A model generated the notes under the pieces. It was not told where the DNA came from. It saw nothing but the letters and a program-made list of their open reading frames with translations, and made no database searches. Of a stretch of DNA of 64,000 nt, positions 39,855 to 48,335 are shown piece after piece. The first letter of the stretch is position 1. Every line of letters starts with the position of its first letter. The position numbers and the translations under genes were made by a program. The DNA is from Amycolatopsis eburnea (GTDB lineage: Bacteria; Actinomycetota; Actinomycetes; Mycobacteriales; Pseudonocardiaceae). Where the stretch lies: positions 62,001 to 126,000 of the forward strand of contig NZ_RSEC01000061.1 in assembly GCF_003937945.1 (NCBI RefSeq), written 5' to 3'.

Positions 39855-42800
39855 TCAGCGGCTCACTTCGGCCGCGGTCAAGACCCGGTTCCACACCTGG
39901 ACGTCGTCGATGCTGCCCGGCCAGAAGTCGCTGTGCCGCCCGCCGGAGACCGCCCGGCCGATCGCCAGCGGGCCGGGAGCGCTGTCTCCGGCCGCTTGGG
40001 CCCACGTCTTCGCCTGCGCCACGCCGTCGACGTAGAGGGTGTAGGTGCCGGCGTCGGCGTCGTGCACCCCGACCAGGTGGTACCAGCGCCCGGTCTGCGG
40101 GGCGGCGTCCGACAACGCCCGGCCCGAACTGGTCGAGAACGCGAGGCGGTCGTCGGCCGCCGAGTACTGCAGGTAGAAGCCACTGCTCGGGGTGCCGTCC
40201 TGGCTCACCGCCGTCGCCCAGGAGCCCGTGCGGTCCAGCCGGACCCGGGCGCTGACCGAGTAGTTGCCGGTGGTGTCCACGACGGGGCCGCCGGTCGCCG
40301 CGTACTGGCCCGAGCCGTCGAAGTGCAGGGCGGTGCCCGCGGTGCCGGGGACCCACGCGGGGGAGCCGCTCAAGGTGGCGTCGTGCGTTCCCGCGCTGTC
40401 GTGGGCGACGGTCCCGTTGCCTTCATCGAAGGTCCAGGCGCCGACCGGGTCCTGCTGTCCCGCGGGGTGCGCGATCTGGAGGTTCTGGCGCTGGTGCGTG
40501 GATGCGGTCCGGCCGCCGGGGCCGCGGTAGGACGCGGTCGCGGTCAACGTCGCCGCGCCGCCCGGTTCGGCACCCGGCGGCGGGCTCAGCGTGTAGTTCC
40601 ACGTCCGGCTCTGCCCGGGCGGGATGGCGCCCGCCGGCCGGCTGCCGGCCGTGACCGACCAGCCGTCCGGAACGGCGACGCTCAGCCGCGGAGAGGTGAG
40701 CGGGCTGCCGGTGGTGTTCCGCACGGTCACGGTCAGCGGCGTGCCCGGGCGGACGGTGATGACGCCGTTGGCGTTGGCGGGACCGACGGTGATGCGGGCG
40801 TCCCGGCTCGACGGCGTCCAGGACTGCAACTCGGTGACGCCGACGAAGGCCCCCGGCGGGTTGGTGAACACGAGCCGGACCTTGCTGGTGGTCAGCGTCG
40901 GGAAGGTCACGCGGTTGACGCCGTTGCCCACCGGGTCCGCCGGCTCGCGGACCTGGCCGGGTACTTCCCGCCAGGCCGAGCCGGTCCAGTACTCCAGCCG
41001 GTAGGCCGCGGCGGGTTTGACGCCGCCACCGTCGTCGTAGCCCTGCCAGCGGATGTCGCCGACGGGGGTGGGAGCGCCGAAGTCGACGCCGTAGAAGTCG
41101 CTCGGGTTCGGCGAAGAATAGTTGGTCCAGCGGGTGTTCTCGGGGACCTCGTCGTACCAGGCCTTGCCGTCGAGGGCGTTCCACGGGTTGTCGCCCGCCC
41201 AGGTGTAGGACGTAATCGGCTTCGGGAAGCCGGTGCGCAGCGGGTTGGCGGCGTCGTTGACGAGTTCGTCCGCCGCGGGGAGTGCGGTGCGGCCGACGTC
41301 GATGGTCGTGGCGCGCAGGGTCGTGGAGCGCTGGACGAGCCGTCCGTCGACGTAGAGCCGCATCCCGGCGCCCTGCCCGTAGTGCTTGCCGTCGCGGTCC
41401 CACAGCACGGTGACGTCGTGCCCGTGATACGGCACGTTTTCGGCGGCGAAGTGGTCCCATGTGGACGGAGTCAATGGCTGGACGCGCAAGGTGCTGTCGC
41501 TCTGCGGGCGCAGGCCGATCAGCCCGGACAGCACCAGGTCGTTGTACGTGGAGTGGTTGTAGTCCTCGCTGTGGTTGCGCCCGTCGTAGATCCACGCGTC
41601 GCGGTCCGGGTCGTGCGCCTCGGCGACGTAGGGCTTGCCGTTCTTGGTCTGGGTGCGGGCGTAGGTGGCCAGCGCCGCGGCATAGTCCTCTTTGGACACG
41701 GTGGTCTGCGCGGGGTAGTCGTCGAGCAGGTTCGCCAGTCCGGTCAGGGTCTGTGCGGTGGCGAAGGGCCAGCTCGGCCCGTCCCACCGGCAGCAGGAGC
41801 CGGCGTCCTTCATGAAGAACGGGCTGCGGCGTTCGGCCGTGGTGGGACCGTAGGCGCTCGCGAAGCCCTGGGCGTCGAGCAGCTGCGACCACGCGGCGCT
41901 GTCACCGGGCTGCGCGGCGCCGAACATCCAGGGCAGGTAACCGATCTGCTCACGGCTGCCCGACAGCTTGTGCCCGGGGTTGTCGTCGCGGGCCATCGCG
42001 TAGTAGAAGCCCCGTTCCGGGTCCCACAGCCACTTCCGCAGGGCGGCCTTCAGGTTCGCGGCGCGCTGGGCGTACTCGGCGGCGAGCGCGTGGTCCCCGA
42101 CCGAGCCGGCGATGCGGCTGATCGCGACCGCGTCGCCGTACTGGTAGGAGTTGAGCGTCGGCCGGTAGCCGGCGCCGCCGTGGTAGGGGTTCGGTGATTC
42201 GTAGGACGAGGCGGAGAACTCCATGGCGTCCCACACTGGAACCGACCAGTAGAGCCCGAGGCCGGCGTCGAACTGCTTGTCCCAGCCGCGGTACTGGCGC
42301 ACGAGCGCGGGCAGCAGCTCGCGCAGCGGGCCGAAGTCGCCGGTCGCCTGCGCCTGGCCGTAGGCGGCGGTGGCCAGCCAGACGCTGTACTCGTGCGCCC
42401 AGTCGGTGGTGTCGGCGTTGACGTCGTCGGTGGCGGGCTTCGCGCCCGCGCCGGGCCCGGTGAGCCAGAACCGGAGGTAGTCCTGGCCGTAGCGGGGATC
42501 GCGCAGCCACCGCCCCTCGGTCAGCTGGTGCCCGGCGGCGGCGTTGATCGCCTGGTAGGGCGCGGCGTAGCCGCAGCAGTCGAGGAACTCCGTCGAGATC
42601 CAGCCGTCGGCGGGGTTGGTGTAGCGCAGGTGTTCCTTGAAGACGCGCCAGCGGTAGTAGTAGACGCTCTCCATCGTGGTGTCGGGCAAGTCCACGAAGG
42701 GGATGTTCGCTTCGTACCACCCAGGTTCGCTGAACCCGGCGAGCGCGGCGGAGTGGTCGAGGAAGTGCGTCCCCGAGCCGCGAGTGGTGTCTTCGGCCGC

Positions 42801-42881
42801 GGCGGCTCCGCCGAGCGCGACCGGCGCGACCAGGACGAGGGCGGCCAACCAGGTACTTCCCCAGGACAGTCGCCGGCGCAT
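39855..42881 (-). CDS. Large secreted glycosidase (MGH1/GH63-like barrel, discoidin-like, NEW3 and LamG domains)
   Basis: 1008-aa exported enzyme. Signal peptide (1-29) ends AAAAE; a six-hairpin alpha/alpha barrel of the MGH1/GH63 kind covers about 40-470 (WLRDPRYGQDYLRFWL; YYAMARDDNP; CRWDGPSWPFATAQTL). A F5/8-type-C-like module (about 555-680), an NPCBM-associated NEW3-like Ig domain (about 690-775) and a LamG/concanavalin module (about 800-1005: GAWTFDEGNG, GRWYHLVGVHD) follow. The substrate is a carbohydrate, not resolvable. ATG at 42881 follows GGAGG. A perfect LacI-type palindrome is located 15 bp upstream, so expression is probably sugar-induced. Confidence 0.85.
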   Translation of the reverse strand: MRRRLSWGSTWLAALVLVAPVALGGAAAAEDTTRGSGTHFLDHSAALAGFSEPGWYEANIPFVDLPDTTMESVYYYRWRVFKEHLRYTNPADGWISTEFLDCCGYAAPYQAINAAAGHQLTEGRWLRDPRYGQDYLRFWLTGPGAGAKPATDDVNADTTDWAHEYSVWLATAAYGQAQATGDFGPLRELLPALVRQYRGWDKQFDAGLGLYWSVPVWDAMEFSASSYESPNPYHGGAGYRPTLNSYQYGDAVAISRIAGSVGDHALAAEYAQRAANLKAALRKWLWDPERGFYYAMARDDNPGHKLSGSREQIGYLPWMFGAAQPGDSAAWSQLLDAQGFASAYGPTTAERRSPFFMKDAGSCCRWDGPSWPFATAQTLTGLANLLDDYPAQTTVSKEDYAAALATYARTQTKNGKPYVAEAHDPDRDAWIYDGRNHSEDYNHSTYNDLVLSGLIGLRPQSDSTLRVQPLTPSTWDHFAAENVPYHGHDVTVLWDRDGKHYGQGAGMRLYVDGRLVQRSTTLRATTIDVGRTALPAADELVNDAANPLRTGFPKPITSYTWAGDNPWNALDGKAWYDEVPENTRWTNYSSPNPSDFYGVDFGAPTPVGDIRWQGYDDGGGVKPAAAYRLEYWTGSAWREVPGQVREPADPVGNGVNRVTFPTLTTSKVRLVFTNPPGAFVGVTELQSWTPSSRDARITVGPANANGVITVRPGTPLTVTVRNTTGSPLTSPRLSVAVPDGWSVTAGSRPAGAIPPGQSRTWNYTLSPPPGAEPGGAATLTATASYRGPGGRTASTHQRQNLQIAHPAGQQDPVGAWTFDEGNGTVAHDSAGTHDATLSGSPAWVPGTAGTALHFDGSGQYAATGGPVVDTTGNYSVSARVRLDRTGSWATAVSQDGTPSSGFYLQYSAADDRLAFSTSSGRALSDAAPQTGRWYHLVGVHDADAGTYTLYVDGVAQAKTWAQAAGDSAPGPLAIGRAVSGGRHSDFWPGSIDDVQVWNRVLTAAEVSR

Positions 42882-42895
42882 CGGGGCCTCCAGGG

Positions 42896-42911
42896 TTTAC
42901 AACGTTGTAAA
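42896..42911. promoter_or_regulatory. LacI-family operator (perfect 16-bp palindrome)
   Basis: TTTACAACGTTGTAAA is perfectly symmetric with the central ACGT-type step of LacI/GalR operators. It is 14 bp upstream of the glycosidase start and overlaps the likely promoter or leader. The cognate repressor is not in the window. It differs from the CebR boxes at 2872 and 3050, so another sugar is implied. Confidence 0.75.
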
Positions 42912-43062
42912 ACTCAGACTCGACCACTATCGCTCAGGATCGCCCAAAAGGGAACACCCTGTGGACGAACGACGCGTCCCCCGGCGTGTGTTCGCGTGCG
43001 AAACGGGAAGCCGGGCCGGACGTGATCCGGCACCTCCGAACCGTCACCACGGAAGGAAAGTC

Positions 43063-43593
43063 ATGTCAGCAACCACTCCGGCAGCGCGCGAACGACGGCG
43101 GCGCGCGAGGACCGGCTACCTGGCCGTCTACCTCCGCGACCAGCTGGCGCTCGGCATCACCTGGCGGGCGCTGGCGCGCCGCGCCCGTGACAACAACAAG
43201 GGAACCGAACTCGGCGAGGCACTGGTTCAGGTCGCCGACGGAATCGCGGAGGACGTGCGCACGTTCGAGACGATCATGCGCACACTCGGCGTCCGCCCCA
43301 ACCCGGCCAAGGTCGTCCTGGCGGCGGCGGGGGAGCGGCTCGGGCGGCTCAAGCGCAACGGCCGGTGGGTTTCCTATTCGCCGCTGAGCCGGTTCGTGGA
43401 GCTGGAGGGCCTCGCGATGGGCATCGAGGGCAAGAAGATCCTCTGGCACACGCTGGGCGAGCTGGCCGGCTTGCGGGAGCGGCTGCCGGGCACGGACTTC
43501 GACGAACTGCTCGCCCGTGCCGCCCGCCAGCGGCAGACCCTGGAGCCTTTCCGGCGCGAGGCGGGAACCCGGGCGTTCGCCGCGAAGACGTGA
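43063..43593 (+). CDS. Helical hypothetical protein
   Basis: 176-aa basic, almost wholly helical protein: TGYLAVYLRDQLALGITWRALARRA, ELGEALVQVADGIAEDVRTF and a long C-terminal helix. The layout recalls four-helix ferritin-like folds, but no metal-ligand (E-x-x-H) motif is seen, so the name is not given. ATG at 43063 follows AAGGAAAG. Separated from the permease gene by a decayed regulator. Function unknown. Confidence 0.72.
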   Translation: MSATTPAARERRRRARTGYLAVYLRDQLALGITWRALARRARDNNKGTELGEALVQVADGIAEDVRTFETIMRTLGVRPNPAKVVLAAAGERLGRLKRNGRWVSYSPLSRFVELEGLAMGIEGKKILWHTLGELAGLRERLPGTDFDELLARAARQRQTLEPFRREAGTRAFAAKT

Positions 43594-43599
43594 GTCGTG

Positions 43600-43766
43600 C
43601 CGCGACAGAATCCGTTGTCGCGGTGGGCGAGCAGGTCGAGCACGCAACGCGTCCAGCAGCCGGCGGTGGTCGTCCGCGGTGCGGCCGAGCTCGCGGCGGG
43701 AGTGCTCGGCCGGCGCGAGGTGGCCGCGACCAGGGTGGGGTGGAAGTGCCGGTCGCCCTCGAGCAC
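43600..43766 (-). pseudogene. Decayed GntR/FCD-type regulator remnant
   Basis: On the minus strand a reading frame from 43766 starts LEGDRHFHPTLVAATSRR, which matches the FCD ligand domain pattern [DE]-x-x-FH-x-x-L-x-x-A-x-x-[NR]. A second frame 20-40 codons later reads DHRRLLDALRARP, matching the next FCD helix (H-x-x-L-x-A-[LI]-x-x-[RG]-D). The two need a frameshift, and no winged helix precedes them. So it is a truncated, shifted remnant of an FCD-family regulator, possibly a former controller of the adjacent permease. Confidence 0.6.
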
Positions 43767-43779
43767 GCGGGTCTTGCTG

Positions 43780-43810
43780 TTCTGCTATACGGAAGTTAAC
43801 CTCCGCAGAA
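43780..43810. promoter_or_regulatory. Inverted repeats upstream of the NCS2 permease
   Basis: TTCTGCTATACGGAA (43780-43794) has the TTC-x-G-N5-C-x-GAA symmetry of IclR/GntR-type operators. Its left half TTCTGC is also matched by GCAGAA at 43805-43810 (7-bp arms if G and C flanks are counted). It sits 20-50 bp before the permease start, so a regulator, perhaps the now decayed one, could have bound here. Confidence 0.5.
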
Positions 43811-43830
43811 CGAAAACTGTGGGAGGTCGG

Positions 43831-45366
43831 ATGGCGCGGGTGAAGCGGACGCCGGCGACGGGTGACGTGGCCCCGGTACGCCGCCCCGAGGACGAACGGC
43901 TCGGGTTCGGCAAGAGCCTCGCTTACGGCGTCCAGCACGTCTTGACCATGTACGGCGGGATCATCGCGCCCCCGCTGATCATCGGGGGCGCTGCGGGCGT
44001 CTCACCCGCCGAAGTCGGGCTGCTCGTCGCGTCGTGCCTGTTCATCGGCGGGCTGGCGACGATCCTGCAGTCCTACGGCGTGCCCTTCTTCGGCTCCCGG
44101 CTGCCGCTGGTGCAGGGCACCTCCTTCGCCGGCGTCGCGACGATGACCGCGATCGTGGCCGACGGCGGGCTGCCCGCGGTGTTCGGTTCGGTGATCGCCT
44201 CCGCGCTGCTCGGCCTGCTCATCACCCCCGTGTTTTCGCGGCTGGTGAAGTACTTCCCGCCGGTCGTCACCGGCACGGTGATCACCGTGATCGGCCTCAG
44301 CCTGATGCCGGTCGCGGCGAAGTGGGCGATGGGCAACGACACCAAGGCAGGCGATTTCGGGTCGGTCTCGAACATCGGGCTGGCCGCGTTGACGCTGGCG
44401 ATCGTGCTGCTGCTCAGCAAGGTCGCCGTCCCGGCGATCTCCCGGCTCTCGATCCTCCTGTCGATCGTGGTGGGCACCGCGCTGGCCACTTTGCTCGGCA
44501 AGGCCGACTTCTCCCAGGTGGGGAACGGTCCGATCTTCGCGGTGCCGGCGCCGTTCGGTTTCGGCGCGCCGACCTTCGACGTCGCCGCGATCGTGTCGAT
44601 GTTCATCGTCGTGCTGGTGACCCTCACCGAGACCACGGCCGACATCCTCGCGGTGGGCGAGATCGTCGACACGCCGGTCGGCAAGCGCCGGATCGGCGAC
44701 GGCCTGCGGGCCGACATGGCGTCCTCGGCGATCGCGCCGGTCTTCAACGGCTTCATCCAGAGCGCCTTCGCCCAGAACGTCGGCCTCGTCGCGATCACCG
44801 GCGTCCGGAGCCGGTTCGTGGTGACCGCCGGCGGCGGCGTCCTGGTGGTCCTCGGCATGCTCCCGGTCCTGGGCCGCGTGGTCGCCGCCATCCCGTACCC
44901 CGTCCTGGGCGGCGCCGGTCTCGTGCTGTTCGGCACGGTCGCGGCGTCCGGCATCAAGACCCTGTCCAAAGTGGACTACAACGGCAACCTCAACCTGGTG
45001 ATCGTCGCGGCTTCCGTCGGCCTGGGCATGGTCCCGATCGCGGTACCGGGCTTCTACGACCGGTTCCCGGCGTGGGTCGGCACGATCTTCCACTCGGGGA
45101 TCAGCTCCGCGGCGCTCCTGGCGGTCGTGCTGAACCTGGTCTTCAACCACCTGAAACCGGGCAAGGCGGGAACCGAGCCGTCGGTGTTCGCGACGGCGAC
45201 CCGCGTGATCGACTACTCCGACCTGAAGGTGCTGTCTCAGCTGGAGAACGGCGACAAGGTCGTCGACGGCAAGATCGTCGACGCGCAGGGGCGGCCGCTT
45301 CCGGTGCGGGACGCGGACGGCCGGCCGGTGCCCTACCGGATCGGCTCCGAGCCGCAGAACCACTGA
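43831..45366 (+). CDS. NCS2-family purine/xanthine permease
   Basis: 511-aa nucleobase:cation symporter-2. About 14 TM helices; start region GFGKSLAYGVQHVLTMYGGIIAPPLI, the Q-[GS]-T-S-FAG motif (VQGTSFAGVATM), LTETTADILAVGEI (the conserved acidic region) and NVGLVAITGV. Substrates of this group are xanthine, uric acid or other purines with H+. The C-terminal 60 aa (VIDYSDLKVL to PYRIG) is a soluble tail. ATG at 43831 follows GGGAGG. Purine catabolism genes are not adjacent. Confidence 0.92.
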   Translation: MARVKRTPATGDVAPVRRPEDERLGFGKSLAYGVQHVLTMYGGIIAPPLIIGGAAGVSPAEVGLLVASCLFIGGLATILQSYGVPFFGSRLPLVQGTSFAGVATMTAIVADGGLPAVFGSVIASALLGLLITPVFSRLVKYFPPVVTGTVITVIGLSLMPVAAKWAMGNDTKAGDFGSVSNIGLAALTLAIVLLLSKVAVPAISRLSILLSIVVGTALATLLGKADFSQVGNGPIFAVPAPFGFGAPTFDVAAIVSMFIVVLVTLTETTADILAVGEIVDTPVGKRRIGDGLRADMASSAIAPVFNGFIQSAFAQNVGLVAITGVRSRFVVTAGGGVLVVLGMLPVLGRVVAAIPYPVLGGAGLVLFGTVAASGIKTLSKVDYNGNLNLVIVAASVGLGMVPIAVPGFYDRFPAWVGTIFHSGISSAALLAVVLNLVFNHLKPGKAGTEPSVFATATRVIDYSDLKVLSQLENGDKVVDGKIVDAQGRPLPVRDADGRPVPYRIGSEPQNH

Positions 45367-45436
45367 CGCGTACCCAATCATGGGCTGATTGCCGGTATTA
45401 TCCCCGCCGCGACAATTGACCGGGTTGGGGTGACGG

Positions 45437-46570
45437 GTGGCGGGCGAAGCCGTACGAACGCTGGACGGGTTCGGCCGCCGTTACGCGGCCGCGGTACGCC
45501 TTGTCACCATCGTGCCCATCGGTGCGATCGCGTTGCTGCGGCCCGCGCCGGGCGCGTTCACCGGCACGCTGCTCGCGGCCGTCGTGGCCGTCGCCTGGAC
45601 CGGCGGTTACTGCTGGTGGCTGGCGAAGGGCCGGGGCCGGACCGGCGCGGCCGCGATGTCGCTCGACGTCGCCGTGCTGATGTGCGTGTACCTGAGCGTG
45701 CTGTGGACGGACGCGGTCGCCTCCGCCAACACCGGCTGGCTGCGGCTCTTGATCACGTTCGCGTGCATCACCTGGCAGTGGCACACGGCACCGGTGGCCG
45801 GGGCGGTGGCCGTGGCGGTCGCCGCTAGCGGGTCGGTCACGCTCGTCGTCGCGGGCCACCCGTCCGACCTGACCCTGGTGGAGGCACAGCTGTGGGTGCC
45901 CGCGATGGCCGTGATGTCGCGGGTCGCGTGGGTGGTGGTCGCCCGTGCCGCCCGGCGCGCGGACCGGATGATGGCCGAGACGGCACAGGCACACCGGGAT
46001 GCGGCGGTCACGGCGGCCGTGCGCGCCGAGGAACGCGAGCTCGCGAACTCGCTGCACGACACCGCGGCCACCACGTTGCTGATGGTCGGCGTCGGGCAGG
46101 TCCCGCCCGGCGCGGACTGGCTCGCCGCGCAGGCCGGCCGCGACCTCGAGCGCCTGCGCGCCGACGGCGGCCCGCCACCGGACGGCGCCGACCTCGTCGA
46201 CCTGCTGCGGGGCGACCTCGACGCGGGCCACCTGACCGTCGACCTCGACGGACCGCCGCGGCTGCCGCTGCCGTTCGGCGTGGCCACGGCGATCGCGGGG
46301 GCCGTGCAGGAGGCGCTCAACAACGTCCGCAGGCACGCCGGCACCGACCGCGCGACCGTCCGCCTGCACGCGGGCGACGGGGAACTGCGGGTCGAGGTCG
46401 CCGACGAGGGCAGGGGGTTCGACGTGGCCGGTGCGCCCGCGACCCGGCGTGGCCTGCGGGAGTCCGTGCACGGCAGGATGTCCCGCGTCGGCGGCACGGC
46501 GACGGTCACGTCGGCCGAGGGAGCGGGCACCGTGGTGCGGTTGGAATGGCGGGCCGAACGTGCCCGATGA
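45437..46570 (+). CDS. Sensor histidine kinase (NarL-type, HisKA_3)
   Basis: 377-aa membrane kinase: about five TM helices (20-170), HisKA_3 box EERELANSLHDTAATTLL with phosphoryl His207, then HATPase with N-box QEALNNVRRHAG and the G1 box VADEGRGFDVAG. GTG at 45437. It overlaps the next gene by 11 bp. Signal unknown; the TM region rather than an extracellular domain probably senses. Partner: response regulator at 47645. Confidence 0.88.
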   Translation: MAGEAVRTLDGFGRRYAAAVRLVTIVPIGAIALLRPAPGAFTGTLLAAVVAVAWTGGYCWWLAKGRGRTGAAAMSLDVAVLMCVYLSVLWTDAVASANTGWLRLLITFACITWQWHTAPVAGAVAVAVAASGSVTLVVAGHPSDLTLVEAQLWVPAMAVMSRVAWVVVARAARRADRMMAETAQAHRDAAVTAAVRAEERELANSLHDTAATTLLMVGVGQVPPGADWLAAQAGRDLERLRADGGPPPDGADLVDLLRGDLDAGHLTVDLDGPPRLPLPFGVATAIAGAVQEALNNVRRHAGTDRATVRLHAGDGELRVEVADEGRGFDVAGAPATRRGLRESVHGRMSRVGGTATVTSAEGAGTVVRLEWRAERAR

Positions 46571-47660
46571 CGAGCTGATCCGCGCGCAGCTGCTGCGCGG
46601 CCTGCGGATCGCGACAATGCTGGCGGCGGTCGCGAGCGTGGGACTGCTCAGCATGAACAACCTGCAGAAGAACCTGGGCAAGTACGACGTGCCCGCGACG
46701 CAGCTCACCGCGTTCGCCGTGCTGGCCGCGGTCCTGGCCCTCAACGTGGTGCTGGTCGTGCGGCGCCGGTCGTGGGGGCGGCTGGCGGGGCCGGCCGTGG
46801 CGGTGGTGTTCGCGGCGACCGCGCTGTCCTACCTGACGCTGCCGGCGGGCCGGACCTCGACCGGGGTGGACTGGGCGTTCGGCGCCGCCAACTGGGCCGG
46901 GCTGGTGGTGCTGTTCGACCGTCCACTCCGGACGGTCGGGGCGTTCCTGGCCGGGCACGAACTGCTGGCGCTGGCGAACGTGGTGGTGGTGAACGACGTC
47001 AGCCGCAACTCGCTGGCCCGCTTCGCCACCGGCTCGGTCACCGTGATCGGCTTTCCGCTGTGCCTGGGCGTGCTGGCGGCCGCGCTGGGCCGGATCGGCG
47101 CCCAGGCCGCGGCGGCCGCGCGGGAACTCGAACGGGTGCGCACCGCGGACGCCGTCGCCGTGGCCGCGCACCGCCGCCGCGCGCAGCGGTACGCCGAGCT
47201 GTCGGCGACGAGCGTGCCGCTGCTCGAAGGGCTCGCCGACGGTTCGCTGGTCCCGTCCGATCCCGACGTCCGGCGCCGGTCCGCGGTCGAGGCGGCCCGC
47301 ATGCGCAGGCTGTTCGCCGAGACGGACCTGGTCGACAACCCGCTGCTGCACGAACTGCGCCACTGCGCGGACATCGCCGACCGCAAGGGGGTCGAGGTCG
47401 AACTGGACGCGCGCGGCACCTGGCCGGTGCCGCCGGTCGTGGTCCGCCGCGACCTCACCGACGCGGCGCTCACCGCGCTCGCCACCGCTGTCTCGTGGGC
47501 CCGGGTCACCGTCGTGGGCAGCGCGGACCTGGTGTCGGTCAGCGTGGTCGCGGACTGCGTGGAGTCGTCGCTGCCGCGCCCGGCGACCGGGGACGTGCGC
47601 GTGGAGACCTTCGGCGGGGACGGAATGGTGTGGACGGAGGCCCAATGGCAGCCGAGCTGA
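46560..47660 (+). CDS. Degenerate histidine-kinase-like membrane protein
   Basis: 366-aa protein in the same cluster. Five or more TM helices (about 18-175) resemble a kinase sensor part (SVGLLSMNNLQKN; LNVVLVVRRRSWG). The following cytoplasmic half has coiled LERVRTADAVAVAAHRRRAQRY but no H-box histidine in the right context, and its ATPase-like portion (VELDARGTWPVPPVVVRRDLTDAALTALATAVSWARVTV) lacks the N- and G-boxes. It is therefore probably a pseudokinase partner of the upstream kinase. GTG at 46560 and stop at 47660 overlap both neighbours, showing tight operon coupling. Confidence 0.72.
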   Translation: MPDDELIRAQLLRGLRIATMLAAVASVGLLSMNNLQKNLGKYDVPATQLTAFAVLAAVLALNVVLVVRRRSWGRLAGPAVAVVFAATALSYLTLPAGRTSTGVDWAFGAANWAGLVVLFDRPLRTVGAFLAGHELLALANVVVVNDVSRNSLARFATGSVTVIGFPLCLGVLAAALGRIGAQAAAAARELERVRTADAVAVAAHRRRAQRYAELSATSVPLLEGLADGSLVPSDPDVRRRSAVEAARMRRLFAETDLVDNPLLHELRHCADIADRKGVEVELDARGTWPVPPVVVRRDLTDAALTALATAVSWARVTVVGSADLVSVSVVADCVESSLPRPATGDVRVETFGGDGMVWTEAQWQPS

Positions 47661-48313
47661 TCACGGCGGTCATCGTGGACGACCACGCGGCGATCGCGGC
47701 GGGCGTGCGCTACTGGTGTGAGCGGGCCGACCCGCCGATCACGCTCATCGACGCGGGCGACCGGCTGGCCGGCGTGTGGACCGGCCCCGGCGGCGCCGCG
47801 GACGTGGTGATCTTCGACCTGGAGCTGGTGCCGGGCAAACCCGGGTTCGGCGAGCTGCGCAGGCTCGTCGACAGCGGCAGGAGGGTGGTCGTGTACTCGC
47901 AGCACGCCGACAACGCCACCGCCATCAAGTGCATCGATCTCGGGGCGCTCGCGTACCTGACCAAGCGCGAGGGCCCCGGCCACCTGGTGCCCGCGATCAG
48001 GGCCGCCGCCCGCGGCGCGCCCTACACCGCGCCGTCGCTCTCCGGCGCGCTCGCCGCCGACGACAACGCCGGCCGGCCGCACCTCTCCCCGAGGGAAACC
48101 GAGGTGCTGCGTGCGTGGTTCGCCTCCGCCTCGAAGGAGCTCGTGGCCGCCAAGCTCCACATCACCGTCAAGACCGTCGACACCCACATCACCCGCGTGC
48201 GGGTGAAGTACGCCAACGCAGGCCGCGCCGCGCGCACGAAGAGCGAGCTGGTCACCCGCGCCCTCGACGACGGCGTGATCACGCTGTCCGAGCTCAACGA
48301 CACCGTGCGGTGA
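47645..48313 (+). CDS. NarL/LuxR-type response regulator
   Basis: 222-aa response regulator. Receiver: acid pair D12-D13, phosphorylation site D58 in VIFDLELVPG, Ser/Thr switch in VVYSQHA and lysine in YLTKREG. Output: LuxR helix-turn-helix (about 145-205: LSPRETEVLRAWF; VKTVDTHITRVRVKY). ATG at 47645 overlaps the upstream gene by 16 bp. It is presumably phosphorylated by the kinase two genes upstream, modulated by the pseudokinase between them. The adjacent AfsR-like gene on the opposite strand is a possible target. Confidence 0.9.
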   Translation: MAAELITAVIVDDHAAIAAGVRYWCERADPPITLIDAGDRLAGVWTGPGGAADVVIFDLELVPGKPGFGELRRLVDSGRRVVVYSQHADNATAIKCIDLGALAYLTKREGPGHLVPAIRAAARGAPYTAPSLSGALAADDNAGRPHLSPRETEVLRAWFASASKELVAAKLHITVKTVDTHITRVRVKYANAGRAARTKSELVTRALDDGVITLSELNDTVR

Positions 48314-48335
48314 GGCGAACACCCGACACGCGTCG

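Noticed and set aside
45375..45391. CAATCA/TGATTG small hairpin after the permease as a terminator
   Set aside because: Only 6 bp, AT-containing and without stability; might equally be a promoter element of the kinase gene, so not listed.
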